From assembly GCA_031551635.1 (NCBI GenBank), contig JAVBNH010000035.1, positions 1-20,717 of the forward strand: DNA of 20,717 nt, written 5' to 3'. Within the stretch, counting starts at the first letter, position 1, and the number at the start of each line of letters is the position of its first letter. The translations under genes and the position numbers were made by a program. The notes beneath the pieces are model-generated. The model had not been told where the DNA came from and searched no databases. It worked only from the letters and a program-made list of their open reading frames with translations. Below, piece after piece: positions 14,547 to 20,717 of the stretch. This DNA comes from JAVBNH01 sp031551635 (lineage in GTDB: Bacteria; Bacillota; Clostridia; Oscillospirales; Acutalibacteraceae).

Positions 14547-14575
14547 ATTGTATCATTTTTTTTTATCAATAGCAA
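14547..14575 (-). promoter_or_regulatory. Promoter of the ABC exporter operon, overlapping an AGTTGCTATT site
   Basis: The minus strand reads TTGCTA (14575-14570), a 17-base spacer, TACAAT (14552-14547). The -35 box lies within AGTTGCTATT (14577-14568), the same 10-mer repeated three times behind the serpin gene. A regulator bound there would block the promoter. Confidence 0.55.
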
Positions 14576-14577
14576 CT

Positions 14578-14695
14578 CAATTTTTTCGTATATTTGGTAT
14601 GAAGTGTAAATATTTTGTTAACAATTACGAAATAAAAATAAAACAAAAAATGTGTCATTATCATTGAAATTAATTTTAAAATAAGGTACAATACA
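14578..14695. other. AT-rich gap upstream of the ABC operon
   Basis: A strongly AT-rich stretch with no coding signal, no clear promoter and no hairpin beyond short AT pairs. It leads into the tandem repeat at 14696. Confidence 0.5.
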
Positions 14696-14786
14696 ATTCT
14701 AGATGCTGGATTCTAGATTCTAGATGCTGGATTCTAGATTCTAGATGCTGGATTCTAGATTCTAGATGCTGGATTCTAGATGCTGG
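14696..14786 (+). repeat. 21-bp tandem repeat array
   Basis: Three exact 21-bp units, each ATTCTAGATGCTGG followed by ATTCTAG (14696-14716, 14717-14737, 14738-14758), then two copies of the 14-bp part alone (14759-14772, 14773-14786). The copies are identical, so the array is young or actively homogenised. It has no spacers, so it is not CRISPR. Confidence 0.93.
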
Positions 14787-14927
14787 ATATTGGTCGCGCT
14801 GTAGCTTAAATGTTTTTTTATTTAATTATGCTCGCGGTGATTTTATTGTTTCGGACATTATTGATTGTAACAAAATAATTTAAATTGTTCGCGGACGAGT
14901 TTTTAGAGAGCTTGAACGCGACTTCAG

Positions 14928-14957
14928 TCTAATGTCCAATGTCTAACATCTAATGTC
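14928..14957 (+). repeat. Short TCTAATGTC repeats before the nitroreductase gene
   Basis: TCTAATGTC occurs at 14928-14936 and 14949-14957, with a related AATGTCTAAC (14938-14947) between. The rest of the gap (14787-14927) holds no gene or clear promoter. The repeats end just before the AGGAGG ribosome binding site. Confidence 0.7.
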
Positions 14958-14975
14958 TAAAATTAGGAGGCGCTT

Positions 14976-15542
14976 ATGAACAGGGATATTATCCATAATG
15001 ATACCATTGACGCGATTATTAATCGCCGTACGACAAGAGAGTATAAGGACATGCAGATAACTGACAAGGAGCTTGACACGCTTTTGTGCGCCGCGATGTG
15101 GGCGCCCAGCGGAAGAAACTCACAGCCCTGTCACGTCAGAGCACTGCAGGACAGGGAAGCTTTAAAGGAGATTAATATTGATTTCAAGAATCTTGTCGGC
15201 TGGGATACACCTGCCTACACCCGCTGGGACACAAATCCCGTCTACCAGAACGCCCCGACTGTGTTGTTTATTTACGCCGAGGATAATGCCCAGATGTCGG
15301 CGGGAATTATGGCGGAAAATATCTGTATAGCCGCTGAGGCTATCGGTCTTGGCTCCTGCATGATAGGAAGTATAGGTTCTCTCATGGACGCTCACGAGGG
15401 CGAAAAGTGGAAGGAAAAGATGAATATTCCGAAGCACTGGCATTTTCTCCTTTGCGTCGCTGTGGGCTATAAGGATGAAATAGCTCCTGTTAAACCGAGG
15501 GATGAGAGTAAATTTGAGATAATTAAAAAGATAGAAAATTAG
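14976..15542 (+). CDS. Nitroreductase-family FMN flavoprotein
   Basis: The 188-residue product has the family's FMN-binding start, INRRTTREYKD (15-25), then APSGRNSQP (43-51), the loop that covers flavin and substrate, and near the C-terminus IAAEAIGLGSCMIGSIG with the conserved glycines. Family members reduce nitro compounds, quinones or flavins with NAD(P)H; the natural substrate here is unknown. Length is normal for the short nitroreductases of anaerobes. AGGAGG lies about 7 bases before ATG. fakA begins 25 bases after its stop with no terminator between, so the two are probably co-transcribed. Confidence 0.9.
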   Translation: MNRDIIHNDTIDAIINRRTTREYKDMQITDKELDTLLCAAMWAPSGRNSQPCHVRALQDREALKEINIDFKNLVGWDTPAYTRWDTNPVYQNAPTVLFIYAEDNAQMSAGIMAENICIAAEAIGLGSCMIGSIGSLMDAHEGEKWKEKMNIPKHWHFLLCVAVGYKDEIAPVKPRDESKFEIIKKIEN

Positions 15543-15567
15543 ATTCAGAAAGTGATTGGTATAATAC

Positions 15568-17238
15568 GTGATTTCCGGCAAAATGTTCCGCGACGCAATT
15601 ATTTCCGCCTCGAATAACATCGCCAATAACAGAGATGCCGTCGACGCGCTGAATGTGTTTCCCGTTCCTGACGGTGACACGGGTACAAACATGTCGCTGA
15701 CTATGCAGTCGGCTGCTGCGGCTATGGAAAAAATCGACGACCTGCAAACAGTGGGACAGGTTGCGGATATAGCTGCGACCGCCTTACTCCGAGGTGCACG
15801 CGGAAATTCGGGAGTCATTTTGTCGTTGATTTTCAGGGGTATTGCCGAGGGCTTCAAGGGCAGTATCGAGGCGACGGGTCCCGCTGTGGCGGCAGCTTTA
15901 ATGCTTGGAGCGAATAACGCGTATAAATCCGTAATGAACCCGACTGAGGGCACGATTTTGACAGTTATCCGCATTTCCGGCGAACGCTCGAGTGAAAAAG
16001 CTTTGATTGACACAGACGCGGTAAATGTTTTTGAGGAAGCCTACTTGACTGCTGAGGCGGTTTTGAAGAAAACACCTGAGATGCTGCCGGTTCTTCGCCG
16101 CGCGAATGTCGTTGACGCGGGCGGACAGGGGCTTGTGTATGTGCTATACGGCATGCTCAGTGTTTTTAAGGACGGAATAATACTTGAAAAAACAGAACAA
16201 CAGGATCAGTTAAGCGCCGGAACAGCGAAGGTTGATTTTTCGGCGACCGCTTCCTTTTTTGAAAATGAGGAAATAAACTTCGCATACTGCACCGAATTCA
16301 TTATAAACAAGCACGAGCATTCTTTTCTTGACGCTCTGCTGCTGCGCTCCTATCTCGAGTCTATCGGCGACTGCGTTGTGGTGGTTGAGGAAAACGAAAT
16401 AATTAAGGTTCATGTGCATTCAAACGAGCCGGGAAATGTCATAACAAAGGCTCTCGATTATGGCACGCTGGTGAATGTAAAGATTGACAATATGCGCCAG
16501 CAGCACAAAAACGCTTCATGGGGACTGGGCGATGTCATAGACGCTCAGAAGGAAAAACGTAAGATTGAGGACGAGTTTGCCAAGCCCTATGGCTTCGTGA
16601 CGGTCTGCTCCGGGCAGGGCATTGAGGAGCTTTTTGCAAGTCTCGGCGCGGACGGAATTGTCAGCGGCGGTCAGACGATGAATCCGAGTACAGGAGATAT
16701 TTTGAACGCAGCGAAAAAAATAAAAGCTGAAAATATTTTTGTGCTGCCTAACAATAAAAACATTATTATGGCGGCGCAGCAGGCTGTCAGTATGGCTGAA
16801 AAGAATATAATCGTTATTCCGACAAAGAATATTCCGCAGGGCATCAGCGCTATGTTGAATTTTGACGAGACGGCTGACTGCGAAACGAATAAGGCGACTA
16901 TGCTCGAGGCTGTAAAGCATGTTAAATGCGCTCAGATTACCTATGCGGCACGCGACAGCTTCGTTAACGGGCAGGCAGTGAAAACAGGCGCTGTGCTTGG
17001 GCTCGAGAACGGAAAAATCACCGAAATCGGCGGCAGTCCGGGCGGCGCGGCGTATAACTGCGTCAAAAGAATGGTCGGAAAGAATACCTCTGTCATCACT
17101 GTTTATTACGGAGAAGAAATAAAAGAAGAGGAAGCAATGAATCTTGGGGACAGATTAAGAAATAAATTCGGCTCTCAGGAGGTAGAGGTAGTTTACGGCG
17201 GTCAGCCGGTTTATTACTATATTGTTTCATGTGAATAA
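15568..17238 (+). CDS. fakA: FakA-like fatty acid kinase subunit (DAK2 domain, YloV family)
   Basis: FakA phosphorylates fatty acids held by a DegV-type partner, FakB, feeding exogenous fatty acids into phospholipid synthesis at the membrane. The 556-residue product has the kinase (DhaL/DAK2) domain first, with the Mg/ATP-binding NVFPVPDGDTGTNM (29-42) and RGARGNSGVILS (75-86). A middle domain follows (about 210-320, including the VHVHSNEPG block), then a C-terminal DegV-like domain (about 335-556). Length matches the roughly 550-residue family norm. The start is GTG: an in-frame TAA at 15562-15564 leaves no room for an earlier start, and the ribosome binding site is weak. No fakB lies in the window. 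recG follows without a gap, the same gene partnership seen around yloV in Bacillus. Confidence 0.92.
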   Translation: MISGKMFRDAIISASNNIANNRDAVDALNVFPVPDGDTGTNMSLTMQSAAAAMEKIDDLQTVGQVADIAATALLRGARGNSGVILSLIFRGIAEGFKGSIEATGPAVAAALMLGANNAYKSVMNPTEGTILTVIRISGERSSEKALIDTDAVNVFEEAYLTAEAVLKKTPEMLPVLRRANVVDAGGQGLVYVLYGMLSVFKDGIILEKTEQQDQLSAGTAKVDFSATASFFENEEINFAYCTEFIINKHEHSFLDALLLRSYLESIGDCVVVVEENEIIKVHVHSNEPGNVITKALDYGTLVNVKIDNMRQQHKNASWGLGDVIDAQKEKRKIEDEFAKPYGFVTVCSGQGIEELFASLGADGIVSGGQTMNPSTGDILNAAKKIKAENIFVLPNNKNIIMAAQQAVSMAEKNIIVIPTKNIPQGISAMLNFDETADCETNKATMLEAVKHVKCAQITYAARDSFVNGQAVKTGAVLGLENGKITEIGGSPGGAAYNCVKRMVGKNTSVITVYYGEEIKEEEAMNLGDRLRNKFGSQEVEVVYGGQPVYYYIVSCE

Positions 17239-19263
17239 ATGGATATTAATGATAAAATACAATATCTAAAAGGTGTAGGCGAGGCGCGCGCAAAGCTTTT
17301 TAAAAAGCTCGGTATTGTGTGCGTGCGGGATTTGCTGTATTTTTTCCCCCGCGCATACGAGGACTGGAGCAAAATCTGCCCGATTCTAGAGGCGCCGTTT
17401 GATGAAAATTGCTGTATCAAGGGTATCGTGTCCTACACTCCCTCCTCACACAGAACAACCGGCGGCAAAATGCTCTATAAAACCATGATAACCGACGGAA
17501 TTTCCCTTCTTAATCTGACATTTTTTAATAATAAATATGTTCTTACTTCTCTTCTTGAGGGCGAGGAGTATCTTTTTTTCGGCAAGGTGACGACAAATAT
17601 TTACGGCGGACGTGAAATGCTCTCACCGCGATATGTGAAAGCTGAAAAAGGCGAAAAAATCAGACCGGTTTACCCCTCAAGCGAGAATCTCAGCTCGAAA
17701 ATTATCGAAAAATGCGTTGAAACAGCTCTCGAAAATCTCGGCGGCATAAAAGAGACCTTGCCGCAGGAAATGAATGAAAAATATAGATTTCCCTCGCTCT
17801 TTGACTCACTGAGAATGATTCATTTTCCGGAAAGTGAAAATGAAATTGAAGCAGCAAGACGCAGGCTGATTTTTGAGGAGCTGCTTTTTTTACAGTTAGG
17901 GCTTTTCAGACTTCGAGAGAGCCGCCCGATTTCAAGCGGATTCATCCTTGAAAGGGATTATACCGACGAATTTCTTGCCCGTTTGCCTTTTGCGCTGACA
18001 AAGGCCCAGCATCGAGCTATATCTGAAGCTCTGAGCGATATGCGCGGCTCGCATGTTATGAACAGGATTTTACAGGGTGATGTCGGAAGCGGAAAAACCG
18101 CAGTCGCCGCCGCTCTAATATACTCCACAGTCAAAAATTCGCACCAATGCGCTTTTATGGCGCCTACCGAAGTACTCGCGCAGCAGCATTTCAGGAGTTT
18201 TTCCGGAATGCTCGAGGGGACGGGTATTACTCATGCCTTATTGACCGGTTCCGCCACCGCAAAGCAAAAACGCGAGATACTGCAGTCGCTTAAAGCAGGG
18301 GAAATCGATTTGCTTATAGGCACTCACGCTCTCATTGAGGACAATGTCGAGTTCCGTGACCTCGCTCTCGTGATAACAGACGAGCAGCACCGTTTTGGGG
18401 TGAATCAAAGGGCGCGGCTTACAAAAAAAGGCGATAACCCGCATACCCTTGTCATGTCCGCCACCCCGATTCCGCGGACACTCGCGCTAATAATCTACGG
18501 CGACCTCGATATTTCTATTCTGGACGAGCTTCCGCCGGGACGACAACCGGTTATGACTTATCTCGTCAGCACAGATTACCGCGGACGGATTTATAATTTT
18601 ATAAAAAAGCAGATAAAAGAAGGCAGACAAGCTTTCATTGTCTGCCCGATGGTTGAGGAAGGCGATATGCCGCTAGTTCCGGCAACGGAATATTCCGAGG
18701 AGCTGAAAAGAGACTACTTCAGTGACTACAATGTCGGGCTGCTTCACGGACGCATGAAGCCGAAGGAAAAGGACGGGGTCATGACCGCGTTTGCGGACGG
18801 ACGCATTCAGCTGCTGGTCGCGACTGTTGTTATCGAGGTCGGTGTTGATGTGCCGAACGCGTCAGTGATGGTCATTGAAAACGCCGAGCGTTTCGGGCTT
18901 TCACAGATTCACCAGCTTAGGGGCAGAATAGGCAGGGGAAGGCATCAGTCATTCTGTATTTTAGTTTCGGATGCGCAAAATAAAGTTGCTTCAGAGCGGT
19001 TGAATGTTCTCTGCGAGACTAATGATGGCTTCAAAATCGCCGATGAGGACTTAAAATTGAGAGGTCCCGGAGACTTCTTCGGCACAAAACAGCACGGTCT
19101 GCCGGAGCTGAAGATAGCGAATTTCACAAAGGACACAAAAATCCTGTATGCCGCCGGGAAAATCGCTAACGAAATAATAGCCGCCGACCCACAGCTGCAA
19201 AAGGATGAAAATATCCTGCTGCGTGAGGGTGTGGAGAAGATGTTTGATAATAATGCATATTAA
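17239..19263 (+). CDS. recG: ATP-dependent DNA helicase RecG
   Basis: RecG drives fork reversal and branch migration at stalled replication forks and Holliday junctions. The 674-residue product shows the N-terminal wedge/OB region (about 1-160, starting IQYLKGVGEARAKL), then superfamily 2 helicase motifs in order: LTKAQ (253-257, Q-like), Walker A GDVGSGKT (280-287), APTEVLAQQH (308-317), Walker B/DEQH box (381-384), SATPIPRT (407-414), VGVDVPNA (534-541) and QLRGRIGRG (559-567). Length is typical. Its ATG touches the fakA stop codon directly (TAA-ATG) with no separate ribosome binding site, so its translation is probably coupled to fakA. The last four codons and stop lie in a perfect inverted repeat. 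Confidence 0.97.
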   Translation: MDINDKIQYLKGVGEARAKLFKKLGIVCVRDLLYFFPRAYEDWSKICPILEAPFDENCCIKGIVSYTPSSHRTTGGKMLYKTMITDGISLLNLTFFNNKYVLTSLLEGEEYLFFGKVTTNIYGGREMLSPRYVKAEKGEKIRPVYPSSENLSSKIIEKCVETALENLGGIKETLPQEMNEKYRFPSLFDSLRMIHFPESENEIEAARRRLIFEELLFLQLGLFRLRESRPISSGFILERDYTDEFLARLPFALTKAQHRAISEALSDMRGSHVMNRILQGDVGSGKTAVAAALIYSTVKNSHQCAFMAPTEVLAQQHFRSFSGMLEGTGITHALLTGSATAKQKREILQSLKAGEIDLLIGTHALIEDNVEFRDLALVITDEQHRFGVNQRARLTKKGDNPHTLVMSATPIPRTLALIIYGDLDISILDELPPGRQPVMTYLVSTDYRGRIYNFIKKQIKEGRQAFIVCPMVEEGDMPLVPATEYSEELKRDYFSDYNVGLLHGRMKPKEKDGVMTAFADGRIQLLVATVVIEVGVDVPNASVMVIENAERFGLSQIHQLRGRIGRGRHQSFCILVSDAQNKVASERLNVLCETNDGFKIADEDLKLRGPGDFFGTKQHGLPELKIANFTKDTKILYAAGKIANEIIAADPQLQKDENILLREGVEKMFDNNAY

Positions 19264-19274
19264 AAATATGCATT
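19252..19274. terminator. AT-rich inverted repeat between recG and the convergent gene
   Basis: AATGCATAT (19252-19260) and ATATGCATT (19266-19274) form a perfect 9-bp stem around a TAAAA loop. It includes the recG stop codon and lies just before the end of the minus-strand gene at 19277. A good U-run is lacking, so a two-way terminator role is only possible. Confidence 0.4.
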
Positions 19275-19276
19275 GT

Positions 19277-19570
19277 TTAAACGGTTCTGTCTGTAACCTC
19301 GGTATGAGTAATAATGCTGCGTAAACTTACACCGTCAATAATATATTCCAAGACCTCATCAGCGGTATCACACCACTTTTCAGTATATGTTTGTGTTATT
19401 AATATTTGCTGATATGAATTATTATCACGCTTTAGTTTTGGGAATATACCATATACTATATTATTCCATATAAATTCAACTTCTCCGCCACGCTCAATAC
19501 ACCACTTAAAATCACTGATTGTTTTAAAACGATAATTTTCCGGAGTGTTTGATTTAACAATATTTAGCAT
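19277..19570 (-). CDS. Small immunity-like protein of unknown family
   Basis: The 97-residue product has no membrane segment or signal peptide. It resembles a class of small proteins found next to polymorphic-toxin tips, with a FKTISDFKWCIERGGEVEFIWNNIVYGI start (a beta-rich fold is likely) and a DTADEVLEYIIDGVSLRSIITHTEV end, but I cannot name a family with certainty. The gene begins one base after the barstar-like gene's stop and has no ribosome binding site of its own, so the two are translated together. Position last in a toxin-inhibitor cassette suggests an extra immunity gene, possibly against a toxin no longer present. Its low GC content matches the two genes upstream and not recG. Confidence 0.6.
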   Translation of the reverse strand: MLNIVKSNTPENYRFKTISDFKWCIERGGEVEFIWNNIVYGIFPKLKRDNNSYQQILITQTYTEKWCDTADEVLEYIIDGVSLRSIITHTEVTDRTV

Positions 19571-19571
19571 T

Positions 19572-19967
19572 TTAATTTACCAAATAAACTTGAAAAGGTT
19601 TTTTCTTTCCTTCAACAACAAATTTTTCGACTTCGCCGTCCCACCACGGGATAATATGTTTATCGAAGTAACTTATAACCTTTTTCTTTCTTTCGAGATC
19701 ATGCAGCATAAATTCGTTAAAATTATTAATTATTATAACATAGGCATCGGCTTCCAGCCAATCTAAATCACAAATCCAGTCCAAATAACCATCCATCCCT
19801 TTATCACAAGGTGTAGGGAATCGCATAGCTTTTTCAATTTGGTGTGCATAGTTTACCCATGTAAGTGCCTTTTTTCCGTCAATTTCAGCAATCCATGTAT
19901 TGCTAATGATCTGTTTTTTTAACTGAGGTAATTGTTCTGAAGTAATACAATATATTCCGCTTTTCAT
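19572..19967 (-). CDS. Barstar-family RNase inhibitor (immunity protein)
   Basis: The 131-residue product resembles barstar, the cytoplasmic inhibitor that plugs the active site of barnase. Visible in order: IEKAMRFPTPCDKGMDGYLDWICDLDWL (44-71), the equivalent of the FPxxYGxNWDALxDxL helix that reaches into the RNase, with acidic residues D59, D63 and D67, then AYVIIINNF (75-83) as the core strand. It is longer at both ends than the 90-residue classical barstar. AAAGGAA lies about 10 bases before ATG 19967. It follows the barnase-like gene after 109 bases on the same strand, the usual toxin-then-immunity order, and is tightly coupled to the next small gene. This neighbour makes the assignment stronger than sequence alone. 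Confidence 0.78.
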   Translation of the reverse strand: MKSGIYCITSEQLPQLKKQIISNTWIAEIDGKKALTWVNYAHQIEKAMRFPTPCDKGMDGYLDWICDLDWLEADAYVIIINNFNEFMLHDLERKKKVISYFDKHIIPWWDGEVEKFVVEGKKKPFQVYLVN

Positions 19968-20076
19968 TTTTGACCATTCCTTTAATTTAATAGTTAGATT
20001 TTATATCCTAAGTTTATTTTGCTTAAAAGATATTAATCAATTAAAAATAAGCTTTTTCTACCTTCTTCATACTTTA
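19968..20076. other. AT-rich gap between toxin and inhibitor genes
   Basis: A 109-base stretch without a reading frame of note. It contains the ribosome binding site of the barstar-like gene. No terminator hairpin is seen, so read-through from the RNase gene is possible. Confidence 0.4.
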
Positions 20077-20568
20077 CTATTTTAATCTTGCGAAAGGTGA
20101 AAAACCATTCAGGCTTATTCCATCCCCATAATGACTGTCAGTATAATATATAGATCCGTCACTGCCAACTACAAAACGTTCTCCGTCCCGGGATTGCCCG
20201 GGAATTCGCCCATTAACATCATACTCTTTGTAATTAATACTTTTTCCGCTTGAATCTTTAGTCGGAAGTATATGGTTATCATTTTCATAAACTTTCCCTG
20301 ATCTTGTACCTCGAGGCTGTCCGTGATAGTTACCTTTCCATCCGGTACGATCATAATTTTCAAATGTGTCACGCACATTATCTGGCAAATCATCAAAATC
20401 TACTATTTTATATTCCGCGCCAAATGCGCTGCCTGTTCCTTTGATTACATCCATGTTCCGGCTGCGTGGAGGATTAAAAAACTGTGATTTTCCGGGATTT
20501 TCTATATCATCATCTTCATGTTTCCATGAGCTCAAATCATAGTCAATAAAATGAATATTTCCTTCCAT
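20077..20568 (-). CDS. Barnase-like ribonuclease toxin domain, probably N-terminally truncated
   Basis: The C-terminal 105 residues match the microbial RNase (barnase) fold: LPDNVRDTFENYDRTGW (61-77), ILPTKDSSGK (100-109), KEYDVN (114-119) with Glu115 at the place of the barnase general base Glu73, RDGER (127-131) matching barnase Arg83 and Arg87 with identical spacing, and YYTDSHYGDG (141-150) with His146 as general acid (His102). All catalytic residues are therefore present, so the domain is probably active. Residues 1-60 resemble nothing I know; there is no signal peptide or delivery domain. ATG 20568 has no ribosome binding site, and the frame stays open 15 codons further upstream to a TAA with no alternative start. 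It therefore looks like the broken-off tip of a larger secreted toxin, kept beside its inhibitor. Confidence 0.75.
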   Translation of the reverse strand: MEGNIHFIDYDLSSWKHEDDDIENPGKSQFFNPPRSRNMDVIKGTGSAFGAEYKIVDFDDLPDNVRDTFENYDRTGWKGNYHGQPRGTRSGKVYENDNHILPTKDSSGKSINYKEYDVNGRIPGQSRDGERFVVGSDGSIYYTDSHYGDGISLNGFSPFARLK

Positions 20569-20717
20569 TTCCGGGAACGGTTCGAAACCACTGATAAAGT
20601 GAGAAAAAAGGTTTTAACTAAAACTATTTTCATCAACTTATACAAGAAATTATTGTTGTAACTGATAAAAAAGCTGGTTTTTTGTATAATATGACGATTA
20701 TAATTTAGCGATATTGT
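20569..20717. other. AT-rich right edge upstream of the RNase gene
   Basis: Bases 20569-20613 read in frame with the RNase gene as protein-like codons (FISGFEPFPE) back to a TAA. Beyond that the sequence is very AT-rich with a TATAAT on the plus strand (about 20686) but no convincing -35 box. No gene start can be supported here. Confidence 0.4.

Noticed and set aside
14696..14786. Possible CRISPR array
   Set aside because: The copies are directly joined with no unique spacers and no cas genes are present; it is a simple tandem repeat.
15162..16013. 283-codon minus-strand ORF across nitroreductase and fakA
   Set aside because: It runs antisense through two well-identified genes and has no ribosome binding site or recognisable product.

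Overview
The window looks like chromosomal DNA of a gut-type Gram-positive Clostridia member, most likely Oscillospiraceae/Ruminococcaceae. This is inferred from the fakA-recG pair, AGGAGG-type ribosome binding sites, ECF sigma operons whose second gene begins with a short cytoplasmic head and one membrane helix, a bacterial serpin, and short tandem intergenic repeats. The genus cannot be fixed from the sequence alone. No rRNA, tRNA, CRISPR array, transposase or phage gene was seen.

Layout. The first 3.7 kb holds the first two codons of a divergent gene (1-6), an RtcB RNA ligase with a small basic protein behind it, a Gfo/Idh/MocA oxidoreductase, a compact candidate type I toxin-antitoxin locus (2827-3113) hidden in an apparent intergenic gap, and a DUF2284 cysteine-rich protein. 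From 3.9 to 8.9 kb two ECF sigma-factor operons converge. The left one is sigma factor plus a membrane-anchored serpin (4-base overlap). The right one is sigma factor, a membrane protein with a long Thr/Pro/Glu linker, and a secreted protein with a copper-amine-oxidase-N-like C-terminus. Between them lie a strong terminator and a set of 10-bp repeats. From 9.0 to 14.5 kb come a GPH-type sugar transporter and, on the other strand, a heterodimeric ABC exporter whose two ATPase sites are asymmetric. After a repeat-rich gap (14.5-15.0 kb) a nitroreductase, fakA and recG form a plus-strand run. The last 1.4 kb is visibly more AT-rich and carries, on the minus strand, a barnase-like RNase domain, a barstar-like inhibitor and a further small immunity-like gene.

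How the parts may work together. Two items deserve most attention. First, the 20-codon hydrophobic peptide gene at 2961-3023 has a near-ideal ribosome binding site held in a GNRA-capped hairpin. It also has a 9-bp match between its 5' leader and 3' end, and a convergent short RNA that can pair with the ribosome binding site. All of these are expected of a type I toxin. Second, the sigma-serpin operon places a protease-responsive fold outside the membrane on a protein with the layout of an anti-sigma factor. This suggests, by inference only, that protease attack on the cell could be reported to transcription. The barnase/barstar block at the right end looks like a displaced tip of a polymorphic toxin with its immunity genes.
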